Positions 14,696-22,966 are shown, numbered from the stretch's first letter. The stretch: DNA of 25,092 nucleotides from Actinomycetes bacterium (GCA_023462275.1 JAEWYD010000254.1:1-25092); one strand, 5' to 3'. The notes: generated by a model from the sequence alone, not told the origin. Program-made: numbers and translations.

Positions 14696-15555
14696 GACGA
14701 ACCCTTCTCCTGCGCGTCCTCGCCCGACGATGCCACATCGGGGGGACCCGCGTAGCGCAGCGCCGTCGTCCCGGCGCCCGGCAGGTCGAGCGAGCCGGCG
14801 GCCGAGGTGTGCACGGCGATGCCGAACGTGCCGCTCAGGAACGCGAGGTGGTTCGCGGCGGCCGACCGCGCGAAGCGCGTCTGCAGGTCGTGCGCGTCAC
14901 CGATGGCCTCGATCCGGTACGGCGGCAGGACCGGGGCCAGGTCCACGAGGATCGCCTGGCCGGCGCTGCGCACGGCGCTGAGCGACGTCAGCCGCTCGCC
15001 GTTGATGGCGATCGCCTCCGCGCCGGCTGCCCACAGGCCGTTGGTGACGATCTGGAGGTCGACGTCCTGCACGTGGGCCGCCTCGTCGTCGGTCTCCACA
15101 CCGGTGTCGTCGAGCACCATGACGAGCCCCGGCCCGCTGACCGGGATGGCGCCGGACGCCGTCTCGTACTGGGTGAGGCGGTCGAAGAGCTGGGGGTTGG
15201 CCGATGCCGCCGCATCCGCCTGGATGCGGGAGATCTCCGCGCTCAGGGTCTGCGTCTGCTCCGCGAGGTCGTCGGCCGTGGCCGTGCGGTCCGCGATCTC
15301 GCGGGCGAGGACCTCGCGCGGGTCGGCGCCGGACAGCGCGGGCGCGCGCAGCTCCGCCACCGCGACCACCGTGACGAGGCCGAGGGCGGCCGCCAGCAGC
15401 AGGTCGATCCCGCCCCGGGCGACCCGCCGACCGCGCGTGCGGGGCTCGTCGCGGCGGGCGGCCGCCTCCGCGTAGCCCGGGTCGAGGGCCTTGCTGATGA
15501 CGTCGTTGAGCAGGCCCATCGACGCGTCGAGCGCGCGGGGAGTCCTCGCCGTCAC
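14692..15555 (-). CDS. DUF881 family membrane-anchored protein (second copy)
   Basis: A 287-residue paralogue of the other DUF881 protein. It has a basic cytoplasmic tail, a membrane helix at about residues 49-67 (GIDLLLAAALGLVTVVAVA), a coiled-coil spacer (DDLAEQTQTLSAEISRIQAD) and the DUF881 domain with GPGLVMVLDDTGVETDDEA, LQIVTNGLWAAGAEAIAING and the strand ILVDLAPVLPPYRIEAIGDA. I chose the GTG at 15555 because it overlaps the pgsA stop codon as GTGA; the open frame further upstream is antisense-free shadow of pgsA. An internal ATG at 15519 is an alternative start. It matches the Rv1823 position. Confidence 0.9.
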   Translation of the reverse strand: MTARTPRALDASMGLLNDVISKALDPGYAEAAARRDEPRTRGRRVARGGIDLLLAAALGLVTVVAVAELRAPALSGADPREVLAREIADRTATADDLAEQTQTLSAEISRIQADAAASANPQLFDRLTQYETASGAIPVSGPGLVMVLDDTGVETDDEAAHVQDVDLQIVTNGLWAAGAEAIAINGERLTSLSAVRSAGQAILVDLAPVLPPYRIEAIGDAHDLQTRFARSAAANHLAFLSGTFGIAVHTSAAGSLDLPGAGTTALRYAGPPDVASSGEDAQEKGSS

Positions 15556-16139
15556 GCGCGTCGTCCCCGCAGCACCCCGGCCGCCTGACGGACGTAGAGC
15601 GCCCCGGCCAGCCAGTAGAGGGCGATGCCCCAGATGGCGAACGCCCAGCCCGCGACGTCGGCGACCAGCCCGACGGGGCCGTCCAGTTGCGCCAGGAGCA
15701 GCAGGGGCAGCGCGTAGAGCAGGGCGAACGTGCCGGCCTTGCCCACGAAGTGCACCGGCAGCGGACCCGCCTTCACCGCCATGAGGGCCAGCAGCACCAC
15801 GGTGAGCAGGACGTCGCGGCCGATGATCACGCCGACGAACCACCACGGCACGACGTCGCGCACGCCCAGCACGACGAGCGTCACGACGATGAAGAGCCGG
15901 TCCGCAGCGGGGTCCAGCAGCTCCCCGAGCCGCGAGTACTGCCCGAGCCGGCGCGCCAGCCTGCCGTCGAGCCAATCGCTGAAGCCGGCCACGGCCAGCA
16001 CGGCGACGGCGGCCGCGTCGTGCTCGCCGAGCGCCAGCCACGCGAAGAGCGGCACGGTGGCGAGGCGGAGCACGCTGATGAGGTTCGGCACGGTCAGCAC
16101 CGCGTGCGGGCGTCGCTGCGCGACAGTCCCCTCCTGCAC
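15552..16139 (-). CDS. CDP-alcohol phosphatidyltransferase (PgsA2-like)
   Basis: A 195-residue integral membrane enzyme with about six helices. The complete CDP-alcohol phosphotransferase motif D-x2-DG-x2-AR-x8-G-x3-D-x3-D is present: Asp55, Asp58, Gly59, Ala62, Arg63, Gly72, Asp76 and Asp80. It transfers a phosphatidyl group from CDP-diacylglycerol to an alcohol, probably glycerol phosphate or a related head group; which one cannot be told from sequence. The GTG at 16139 has AGGAGG five bases upstream. It is the first gene of the conserved block equivalent to Mycobacterium pgsA2 (Rv1822) and overlaps the next DUF881 gene by four bases. Confidence 0.92.
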   Translation of the reverse strand: MQEGTVAQRRPHAVLTVPNLISVLRLATVPLFAWLALGEHDAAAVAVLAVAGFSDWLDGRLARRLGQYSRLGELLDPAADRLFIVVTLVVLGVRDVVPWWFVGVIIGRDVLLTVVLLALMAVKAGPLPVHFVGKAGTFALLYALPLLLLAQLDGPVGLVADVAGWAFAIWGIALYWLAGALYVRQAAGVLRGRRA

Positions 16140-16173
16140 AGGCGCCTCCTGGTCCGTCCGGTCCTGGTGGATC

Positions 16174-17610
16174 CTACGGCTCCGCGACCGCTGGCTCGGG
16201 CGACCCGACGAGCCGCAGCGTCACGGTCCGCTGGTCGGGATCGGCCGCGTCGACCCGGACGCGGACGGTGCGTCCGGGCGGCAGGTCGTCCTCGACGGTC
16301 CGGGCCACGACCGCGGGCTGCGTGAGCTGCACGGTCCGCGCGTCGAGCGCCACGCCGTCGAACTCCTCACCCACGTGGGGGGCGAGGACGGCCGCCTCCA
16401 CGAGGTCGGTGCACGCGCGGTCCACAGCGGCCGCGCGGCGCGCTCCGGTCGCCATCGCCTCCCCGAGGCCCACCAGGCCCTCGGTCACCCACGCGGGCGG
16501 CTCGACGCCGTCCTGGGCCGCGAGGCAGACCTCGGTGCCGTAGCGGTCGACGAGGCGCCGCAGGGGCGCCGTGACGTGCGCGTAGGGCGCGGCCACCGCT
16601 CCGTGCACGACGTCGGCGGGCGGCGTGCCGTCGAACGGCTGCCACGCGGCTCCCCGGAAGAGCCCCACGGCCGCGGTGAGGAACGCCGCGACCTCCGGCC
16701 GCCGGCGGTCGACAGCTGCCAGGACGTCGACGTACGCCGCCCCGTCCGGCCATGCGACGCCGAGGGCGAGGGCACGCCGGCGGAGGCGGCGCAGGTCCTC
16801 GGCGTCGGCCGCCGGCATCGTGCGGAGCACCCCGACGCCCACCTCGAGCATCATGCGCGCGGCCGTCATGCCGGTCAGCAGGGAGATCTGCGCGTTGTGC
16901 TCCTCGATCGGCGCCGGCGACCGGTACGCCAGCGTCCAGCCGCCGGGCACGGGTACCACCTCCTGCTCCGGACGACCGAGGGAGACGCCGCCCCGCGCCC
17001 GCTCGAGCGCCATCCGCAGCTCCCCGACCTCCGTTAGCAGCGTCATCTGGTCCGAGGCCGTGCCGGCGTCGAGCGCCGCCTGCTGGCTCGCGTAGTCCAG
17101 CTGGGCAGTGCTGCGCACGACGGCGCGGTGCACGGTGGTGGCCCGCGGCTCGCCGTCGGCGTCGAGGTGCAGGTCCCACACGACGGCCGGCCGGTCGCAG
17201 CCGGGCAGCAGCGACGCCGCGCCCTCGCTCAGGACCGGGGGGTGCAGCCCCACCCGCTCGTCGGGGCAGTACACGGTCAGGGCCCGCTCGCGGACCGCCC
17301 GGTCCAGGGCGCCACCCGGGGTGACGAAGGCGGCGACGTCGGCGATCGCGTAGCGGACGCGGTAGCCGGAGCCGTCGCGCTCCAGGTGCAGGGCCTGGTC
17401 CAGGTCCCGCGAGCCGGCGGGGTCCAGCGTCACGAACGGCACCGCGGTGAGATCGGTGCGGCCCTCGGCGGACCACCCGGTGGCGGCCGCCTCCGCCTCG
17501 GCGAGCGCCGCCGCGTCGAAGGACTCTGGCACCTCGTGCTCGGCCCGGATCGCCGCGAAGCCGGCGCGCAGGGCCTCGCCGTCGGCGACGACGCGGCGGG
17601 GGGCGTGCAC
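16174..17610 (-). CDS. RNB-domain exoribonuclease (RNase II/R superfamily, short form)
   Basis: A 478-residue protein made almost wholly of the RNB catalytic domain. The active-site loop reads TLDPAGSRDLDQALHL, giving Asp63, Asp69 and Asp71, but the fourth acidic position of RNase II (Asp210 in E. coli) is Gln72. Further family motifs are LHPPVLSEGAASLLPGCDRP, IEEHNAQISLLTGMTAARMM and APLRRLVDRYGTEVCL, the last with the arginine cluster that grips RNA. It should degrade RNA 3'-to-5'. There are no N-terminal cold-shock domains and only a minimal C-terminal OB-like tail, so RNA selection differs from RNase R. The start is the GTG at 17610, just after the GH13 gene (41 bases). Confidence 0.9.
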   Translation of the reverse strand: MHAPRRVVADGEALRAGFAAIRAEHEVPESFDAAALAEAEAAATGWSAEGRTDLTAVPFVTLDPAGSRDLDQALHLERDGSGYRVRYAIADVAAFVTPGGALDRAVRERALTVYCPDERVGLHPPVLSEGAASLLPGCDRPAVVWDLHLDADGEPRATTVHRAVVRSTAQLDYASQQAALDAGTASDQMTLLTEVGELRMALERARGGVSLGRPEQEVVPVPGGWTLAYRSPAPIEEHNAQISLLTGMTAARMMLEVGVGVLRTMPAADAEDLRRLRRRALALGVAWPDGAAYVDVLAAVDRRRPEVAAFLTAAVGLFRGAAWQPFDGTPPADVVHGAVAAPYAHVTAPLRRLVDRYGTEVCLAAQDGVEPPAWVTEGLVGLGEAMATGARRAAAVDRACTDLVEAAVLAPHVGEEFDGVALDARTVQLTQPAVVARTVEDDLPPGRTVRVRVDAADPDQRTVTLRLVGSPEPAVAEP

Positions 17611-17651
17611 GTCGCCAACCTAACCGCTGCGCGTGGCGCGGGGCGAACCGG

Positions 17652-19331
17652 CTACACGAGCATCCGGGTGTCGCGCCCCACCAGACGCAGCCAGCGGTAC
17701 CCGTACCCGTCGAGGGCGACCTCGACCGTGCCGTCGGTGGCGACCTCGGCCTCGCCGGGCTGCAGCAGGTCCACCAGGCGGCGGCCGGGGTCGCCGGCGT
17801 CGAGGCGGAGCGGCACCCGCAGGGCCTCCGGTCCGAGGTTGTGCAGCGTCACCACGGTGCCCGCGTCGACCCTGCTGCACAGGGCCACGACGGCGTCGCG
17901 CGGCTGGTCGAGGACGTGCACGGCCGCCCACCCGAGCTCGGGGCACTCCCGGTAGCGGCGCACCAGGAGGGCGACGAAGCCCAGGAGCGACTCCTCGTCG
18001 CGGCGCTGCGCAGCCACGTTGACGAACTCGGGCCCGAACGGCCCGGTCGTCACCGGTCCGGGCAGCCGCCGGGCGGGCGCGGTCGAGAAGCCGCCGTTGC
18101 GCCCGGCGGACCACTGCATCGGCGTGCGGACGGCGAGCCGCCCCGGCGCGTCCAGGTTCTCCCCCATCCCGATCTCCTCGCCGTAGAACAGCGTGGGCGT
18201 GCCGGGCAGCGCGAAGAGCAGCGAGTAGACCATCCGGATGCGGCGGGGGTCGCCGTCGAGCATCGGGGGCAGCCGGCGCCGCAGCCCGCGGCCGTACACC
18301 TGCATCGACGGCTCGGGCCCGAACGCGTCGAAGACCTCCTGCCGCTCCTCCTCGCTCAGCTTGTCCAGCGTGAGCTCGTCGTGGTTGCGGACGAAGGTCG
18401 CCCACTGGCAGTCCGGGGGGATCTCGGGCCGGCCAGCGAGCGCCTCGAGGAGCGGTGCGGCATCGGCGCGCGCCAGTGCGAGGTAGAGGCGCTGCATGGT
18501 GACGAAGTCGAAGAGCATGGTGAGCTCGTCGCCCGCGCCGTCGCCGAAGTAGGTGCGCTGCTCGGTCGGGGGCAGGTTCACCTCGCCCAGCAGGATCGCC
18601 GAACCCTGGCGCCTGGAGAGGAAGGACCGCAGGGAGCGGAGGTAGTCGTGGGGGTCGCCCAGCCCAGCCGCCTCGTCCGGCCGTGCGCCGAGGGTCTCGA
18701 GGAAGAACGGCACGGCATCGACGCGGAAGCCGTCCAGGCCGAGCTCGAGCCAGAAGCCGATGACCTTCGCCAGCTCGTCCCGCACCTTCGGGTTCGCGAC
18801 GTTGAGGTCGGGCTGATGGGCGTAGAAGCGGTGCAGGTAGTACTCCCCCGTCCGCTCGTCGAGGGTCCAGATCCCCTCCTGCTCGCCGGGGAAGACGACG
18901 AGGTCGGAGGTGTCCGGCGGCGGGTCCGAGCGCCACACGTAGTAGTCGCGGTAGGCGTTGTCACGGCTCGACCGCGCGGCGCGGAACCACGGGTGCCGGT
19001 CGGAGGTGTGGTTGACGACGAGGTCGGCGATGACGCGCATGCCGCGGTCGTGCGCGGTGCGGATCATCTCGACCAGGTCGCCGTGCGTCCCGAGCCGCGG
19101 GTCGACGCCGTAGTGGTCCGTCACGTCGTAGCCGTCGTCGAGGTCCGCCGTCGGGTAGAACGGCATCAGCCACAGGCAGGTGACGCCGAGCTCGGCGAGG
19201 TGGTCGATCCGCTCGCACAGGCCCTGCAGGTCGCCGACGCCGTCGCCGTCGCCGTCCATGTACGTCTCGACGTCGAGGCAGTAGATGACCGCGTTCTTCC
19301 ACCAGAGGTCGGAGGTGTCGGTGATCCTCAC
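17652..19331 (-). CDS. GH13 alpha-amylase-family enzyme, trehalose-synthase-like
   Basis: A 559-residue cytoplasmic (no signal peptide) TIM-barrel enzyme. Family landmarks: WWKNAVIYCLDVETYMDGDG, DLVVNHTS at 103-110, nucleophile Asp205 in GFRVDAVPFF, acid/base Glu250 in LLGEVN, and Asp318 in RNHDELTL. The stretches YFGDGAGDELTMLFDF and LPGTPTLFYGEEIGMGENLD, followed by RTPMQWS, are those of trehalose synthase (maltose to trehalose), so that or a related alpha-glucosyl transfer is the likely reaction. A C-terminal beta domain begins near residue 450. The GTG at 19331 overlaps the stop codon of the upstream flavin oxidoreductase (GTGA). The true substrate is not proven; it is a divergent member relative to classic TreS. 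Confidence 0.85.
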   Translation of the reverse strand: MRITDTSDLWWKNAVIYCLDVETYMDGDGDGVGDLQGLCERIDHLAELGVTCLWLMPFYPTADLDDGYDVTDHYGVDPRLGTHGDLVEMIRTAHDRGMRVIADLVVNHTSDRHPWFRAARSSRDNAYRDYYVWRSDPPPDTSDLVVFPGEQEGIWTLDERTGEYYLHRFYAHQPDLNVANPKVRDELAKVIGFWLELGLDGFRVDAVPFFLETLGARPDEAAGLGDPHDYLRSLRSFLSRRQGSAILLGEVNLPPTEQRTYFGDGAGDELTMLFDFVTMQRLYLALARADAAPLLEALAGRPEIPPDCQWATFVRNHDELTLDKLSEEERQEVFDAFGPEPSMQVYGRGLRRRLPPMLDGDPRRIRMVYSLLFALPGTPTLFYGEEIGMGENLDAPGRLAVRTPMQWSAGRNGGFSTAPARRLPGPVTTGPFGPEFVNVAAQRRDEESLLGFVALLVRRYRECPELGWAAVHVLDQPRDAVVALCSRVDAGTVVTLHNLGPEALRVPLRLDAGDPGRRLVDLLQPGEAEVATDGTVEVALDGYGYRWLRLVGRDTRMLV

Positions 19332-20299
19332 CGGAGCGCTCCGGAGCGCAGCTGCGGCAGCACGTGCTCGCCGAACGCGTCGATGAAAGGCCCCTGCTCC
19401 TGGCCCACGTGGTGCAGGTAGACCTCGTCGAAGCCGAGGTCCGCGTAGCCCGCGAGCCAGTCGGCGTGCCGCGCCAGATCGGCGGACACGTTGACGACCT
19501 CGCGGACGTCGTCGGGGCGCACACGGTCGGCGGCGGCGTCGAAGTGGGCGGGCGTCGACAGGTCCCAGCACCCCGGTGGCGGGAAGACGTTCGAGCGCCA
19601 CTGGTCGTGCGCGGCGCCGAGCGCCGTCTGCTCGTCGGGCGCCCACGACAGGTGCACCTGGACGGCCGCCGGCCCCCGTCCCCCGGCATCGCGGTACGCC
19701 GCCAGGACCTCGCGCAGGACGGTGGGCGGCTGGTTCACCGTGATGAGGCCGTCGGCCCAGGCCGCGGACCGGGCGGCCGTCGCGACCGAGACGGCGGGGG
19801 CGACCAGCGCGGGCGGCTCGTCCGGGAGGGACCAGACGCGCGCCTGCTCGACGGTGACGAGCCCGCGGTGGGTCACCTCCTGACCGGCCAGCAGCCGTCG
19901 GATGACGCCCACGCACTCGACGAGCCGGGCGTCCCGCACGTCCTTCGCGGGCCACGGGTCGCCGGTCACGTGCTCGTTGGCGTTCTCCCCCGAGCCCAGC
20001 GCGACCCAGAAGCGGCCGGGGAACATCGCCGCCAGCGTCGCCGCGGCCTGCGCGACGACGGCGGGGTGGTAACGCTGCCCCGGCGCACAGACGACGCCGA
20101 GCCGCAGGTCGGTTGTCGCGAGCGCGGCGCCGAGCCACGCCCAGGCGAAGCCGGAGTGGCCCTGCCGCGCGCTCCACGGCGCCAGGTGGTCCGAGCACAT
20201 GGCGGCGTCGAAGCCCGCAGTCTCGGCGCGCTGGACCGCCTCGAGGAGTGCGGCCGGGTGGACCTGCTCGTGGGACGCGTGGAACCCGATCACCGTCAT
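19328..20299 (-). CDS. Luciferase-like flavin oxidoreductase (probable non-F420 type, TIGR03885-like)
   Basis: A 323-residue TIM-barrel oxidoreductase of the bacterial luciferase superfamily. Motifs: start MTVIGFHASHEQVHPAALLE, DAAMCSDHLAPWSARQGHSG, the strand LRLGVVCAPGQRYHPAVVAQ and FPGRFWVALGSGENANEHV, the phosphate-binding loop region. The opening and spacing fit the subfamily annotated as probable non-F420 flavinoid oxidoreductases, so FMN is the likely cofactor, but F420 cannot be excluded by eye. The ATG at 20299 has AGGA upstream. Its last codon overlaps the GH13 start, so the two are translated as a coupled pair; a shared substrate is plausible but unproven. It is divergent from the cupin gene. 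Confidence 0.87.
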   Translation of the reverse strand: MTVIGFHASHEQVHPAALLEAVQRAETAGFDAAMCSDHLAPWSARQGHSGFAWAWLGAALATTDLRLGVVCAPGQRYHPAVVAQAAATLAAMFPGRFWVALGSGENANEHVTGDPWPAKDVRDARLVECVGVIRRLLAGQEVTHRGLVTVEQARVWSLPDEPPALVAPAVSVATAARSAAWADGLITVNQPPTVLREVLAAYRDAGGRGPAAVQVHLSWAPDEQTALGAAHDQWRSNVFPPPGCWDLSTPAHFDAAADRVRPDDVREVVNVSADLARHADWLAGYADLGFDEVYLHHVGQEQGPFIDAFGEHVLPQLRSGALR

Positions 20300-20372
20300 C
20301 GGACAAGTCCTACCGTCGGGCGGCGCCGCGCGCGCGGCGACCGCCGACCAGCCGGGCCCACCGCCTCGTGCC

Positions 20373-20378
20373 TATCCT
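20373..20378 (+). promoter_or_regulatory. Candidate -10 element for the cupin-App1 pair
   Basis: TATCCT, 27 bases before the cupin ATG, within the 106-base gap to the divergent oxidoreductase gene. No convincing -35 hexamer. A leader of about 20 bases would carry the GAGGAGG ribosome site. Confidence 0.4.
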
Positions 20379-20405
20379 GGCCGCACCCGACCCGAGGAGG
20401 TCCGC

Positions 20406-20738
20406 ATGGACAAGCTCTCGCTCGTCGCCCTAGCGCGCAGCGAGGTCGAGTCGGCCCGCCGTGCGCCCGCCGGGCGCAGTGCGACCACCGTGCACGGCGG
20501 CCACGAGAAGGTGCTGCGGCAGACCGTGATCGCCCTGTGCGCGGGCCGCGCGACCGATCCGTTCGAGAACCCGGGCGAGGCGACCGTGCAGGTGCTCCAG
20601 GGCCGGGTGCGCCTGGAGACGGTCACCACCGCCTGGGAGGGCCGCTCCGGCGACCTGCTGGTCGTGCCGCCCGAGCGCAGCGCCCTGAACGCCCTCGAGG
20701 ACTCCGTCGTGCTCCTGACCGTGGCGAAGACCGCCTGA
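20406..20738 (+). CDS. Cupin-domain protein without the usual metal ligands
   Basis: A 110-residue single-domain cupin. The barrel is visible from VIALCAGRATDPFENPGEAT through VQVLQGRVRLETVTTAWEG to GDLLVVPPERSALNALEDSV. The glycine turns of cupin motifs 1 and 2 are present, but the His/Glu metal-binding residues are mostly absent (for example Ser-Ala where related proteins have His after PPE-R), so it may be a non-enzymatic or ligand-binding cupin. The ATG at 20406 has GAGGAGG five bases upstream. It is followed after 4 bases by the App1-type phosphatase on the same strand. Function unknown. Confidence 0.88.
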   Translation: MDKLSLVALARSEVESARRAPAGRSATTVHGGHEKVLRQTVIALCAGRATDPFENPGEATVQVLQGRVRLETVTTAWEGRSGDLLVVPPERSALNALEDSVVLLTVAKTA

Positions 20739-20742
20739 TCCG

Positions 20743-21795
20743 GTGCAGCCGGACGACGCCGTGGCCGCGGTCCCGCATCCCGCGGCGCGCCTGGAGGACC
20801 GCCTGACGCGCCTCGTCGGCGCGTGGCTGCGTCGCCGCGGCTGGGTGCCGCGCGTCGAGCCGTACACCGGGTACGGCAGCGCCGGGTGGGTGCGGGTGCT
20901 CGCGCGCGCCGTCCTGGCGCCGCCCGGCACCCGCGCCGTCGAGGTGGCCGAACGCGACCGTGCGTCGGCCGAGCGCGCCGTACGGGGCTGGCGCAGCTTC
21001 CTGACCGGCAAGGCGCCGGGCGCGGACGTGACCGTCCGCATCGGGGACGCCGTCCACCACGTGCGTGCCGATCGCGGCGGCTACGTCGACGTCGTCCTCC
21101 CGGCGGACCTGCCGCCGGGCTGGCAGCAGGTGACGCTCGCGATGGGCGGGGACCCGGTCACGGCACCGGTCCTCGTGGTCGGGCCGGAGCCGGCGACGGC
21201 GATGATCAGCGACATCGACGACACCGTCATGGTGACGGCGCTCCCCCGGCCCCTGCTGGCCGCATGGAACAGCCTCGTGCTGCACGAGCACGCGCGGCGG
21301 GCGGTCCCCGGGATGGCCGACCTCTACCGCCGCTGGCAGACCGCGCACGACGGCGTGCCGACGTTCTACCTGTCGACCGGGGCGTGGAACGTCGCGCCGG
21401 CGGTTCGGCGGTTCCTGGACCGGCACGGGTACCCGGCCGGCCCCCTGCTGCTGACGGACTGGGGGCCGACGAGCTCCGGCTGGTTCCGCAGCGGCCGGGA
21501 GCACAAGCGCGCGACCCTGCGTCGGCTCCTGCGGGAGCTCCCCCAGCTGACCTGGGTGCTGGTGGGCGACGACGGCCAGGCCGACCCCGACATCTACGGC
21601 GAGGCCGCCGCGGAGCACCCCGACCGCGTCGCCGTGGTCGCCATCCGCGAGCTGTCGCCTGCCCAGCAGGTGCTGTCGCACGGCGCACCCGGGCCCGCGC
21701 GTGAGGGTGCGGCCCGCCCGGCCGGGCCCGTGGAGGTCCGGGGGCCGGACGGCAACGCCCTCGCGCTCCGCCTCATCGACGCCGGGCTCCTCTGA
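20743..21795 (+). CDS. App1-family (DUF2183) HAD phosphatase
   Basis: A 350-residue cytoplasmic protein. The HAD-type catalytic domain of App1/DUF2183 starts near residue 150: motif I D-x-D-D-T at Asp157/Asp159, motif II Ser211-Thr212 in FYLSTGAWNVAP, Lys255 in GREHKRATL, and the acidic motif VGDDGQADPDIY at 274-285. In yeast App1 this domain dephosphorylates phosphatidate; bacterial members are likely lipid- or phospho-compound phosphatases, substrate unproven. Residues 1-145 form an additional N-terminal domain (strand-rich, with GYVDVVLPADLPPGWQQVTL). The GTG at 20743 follows the cupin stop by 4 bases; an alternative GTG lies at 20761. Co-transcription with the cupin is likely. Confidence 0.88.
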   Translation: MQPDDAVAAVPHPAARLEDRLTRLVGAWLRRRGWVPRVEPYTGYGSAGWVRVLARAVLAPPGTRAVEVAERDRASAERAVRGWRSFLTGKAPGADVTVRIGDAVHHVRADRGGYVDVVLPADLPPGWQQVTLAMGGDPVTAPVLVVGPEPATAMISDIDDTVMVTALPRPLLAAWNSLVLHEHARRAVPGMADLYRRWQTAHDGVPTFYLSTGAWNVAPAVRRFLDRHGYPAGPLLLTDWGPTSSGWFRSGREHKRATLRRLLRELPQLTWVLVGDDGQADPDIYGEAAAEHPDRVAVVAIRELSPAQQVLSHGAPGPAREGAARPAGPVEVRGPDGNALALRLIDAGLL

Positions 21796-21800
21796 GGCGC

Positions 21801-21817
21801 CTGGCCCCTCCGGGCAG
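21801..21817. terminator. Hairpin between convergent genes
   Basis: CTGGCCC (21801-21807), loop CTCC, GGGCAG (21812-21817): a 6-base stem with one bulged G, in the 33-base gap between the convergent App1 and threonine aldolase genes. No U-tract. Confidence 0.4.
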
Positions 21818-21828
21818 CGTCGGTCGGG

Positions 21829-22881
21829 TCAGTGGCGGGCCGCCTCTGCGGCGACCGCGGCCACCAGACCGTCCACGTCGTCCTCGTCGGTGTCGAAGGC
21901 GCACATGAGCCGGACGAGGCCCTTCTCGCCGTCCCAGTCGTAGAAGTGGAACCGCTCGCGCACCGCGTCGGCGACGCCGTCGGGCAGGACGGCGAACACC
22001 GCGTTCGCCTCCACCGGCAGGGCGATCCGCACGCCCGGGACCCGGGCCAGGCCGTCCGCGAGCCGCCGCGCCATCGCGTTCGCGCGGGTCGCCGAGCGCA
22101 GCCAGAGGTCCCCGGAGAACAGCGTGACGAGCTGCGCGGAGACGAACCGCATCTTCGAGGCGAGCTGCATGTCGATCTTGCGCAGGTACCGGGCGCCCAC
22201 GGCGGCCTCGGGGTTGAGCACGACGACCGCCTCGGCACCGAGGGCGCCGTTCTTCGTCCCGCCCAGCGAGAGGACGTCCACACCTGCGTCCGCGGTGAAG
22301 GTGCGCAGGGGCACGCCGAGCGTCGCCGCCGCGTTCGCGAGCCGGGCGCCGTCCATGTGCAGCCACAGGCCCTCGCGGTGGGCGAGGTCGGCGAGCGCGG
22401 CCACCTGGTCGGGCGTGTAGCACGTGCCCAGCTCGGTCGACTGGGTGATCGAGACGACGCCGGGCTGGGCGCGGTGCTCGTCGTCGCGGCCGCCGAGCCG
22501 GCTCGTCACGCCCTCGGGCGTGAGCCGACCGTCCGGGGCGGGGACCGTCAGGAGCTTGAGACCGCCCACCCGCTCGGGTGCCGCGTTCTCGTCGGTGTTG
22601 ATGTGGGCCGTCTCCGTGCAGATCACGGCGCCCCACCGCGGCAGCATCGCCTGCAGCCCGACGACGTTCGCGCCCGTCCCCGTGAGGACGGGGTACGCCT
22701 CCACCGGCCGACCGAACAGCTCCCCGAGCACGCCACCCAGCCTCGCGGTCCACGCGTCGGCGCCGTAGGACACCTCGTGGCCGACGTTCGCCTCGGCCAG
22801 CGCGGCGAGGATCTCGGGGTGGACCCCGGCGTAGTTGTCGGAGCCGAAGTAGCGGTGGGCGGGGGCGGGTGAGGTCGTCAC
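21829..22881 (-). CDS. Low-specificity L-threonine aldolase (PLP enzyme)
   Basis: A 350-residue fold-type I PLP enzyme that cleaves L-threonine/L-allo-threonine to glycine and acetaldehyde. Visible motifs: FGSDNYAGVHPEILAAL at the start, the cofactor ring contact TAHINTDENAAPER (His93), Asp177 in LHMDGARLANAA, and the Schiff-base lysine Lys210 in LSLGGTKNGALGAEAV. The C-terminal domain ends YDWDGEKGLVRLMCAFDTDE. The GTG at 22881 is chosen because it starts just before the family's first helix and has AGGA about seven bases upstream; the longer frame to 22938 is Arg-rich and lacks a site. The family is close to beta-eliminating lyases, so the exact substrate is by inference. Confidence 0.9.
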   Translation of the reverse strand: MTTSPAPAHRYFGSDNYAGVHPEILAALAEANVGHEVSYGADAWTARLGGVLGELFGRPVEAYPVLTGTGANVVGLQAMLPRWGAVICTETAHINTDENAAPERVGGLKLLTVPAPDGRLTPEGVTSRLGGRDDEHRAQPGVVSITQSTELGTCYTPDQVAALADLAHREGLWLHMDGARLANAAATLGVPLRTFTADAGVDVLSLGGTKNGALGAEAVVVLNPEAAVGARYLRKIDMQLASKMRFVSAQLVTLFSGDLWLRSATRANAMARRLADGLARVPGVRIALPVEANAVFAVLPDGVADAVRERFHFYDWDGEKGLVRLMCAFDTDEDDVDGLVAAVAAEAARH

Positions 22882-22966
22882 CCCGGCATCCTGCCACGGT
22901 CGTCGTCGGCGGCTGCGGGACGGTGAGGCGCGTCGCACGCGGCCGGCACGGCGCGGCCCGGGTGGC

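Noticed and set aside
15556..16041. A 449-residue version of the second DUF881 protein
   Set aside because: The extra N-terminus lies within pgsA on the same strand in another frame and is Arg/Ala-rich; GTG at 15555 overlaps the pgsA stop.
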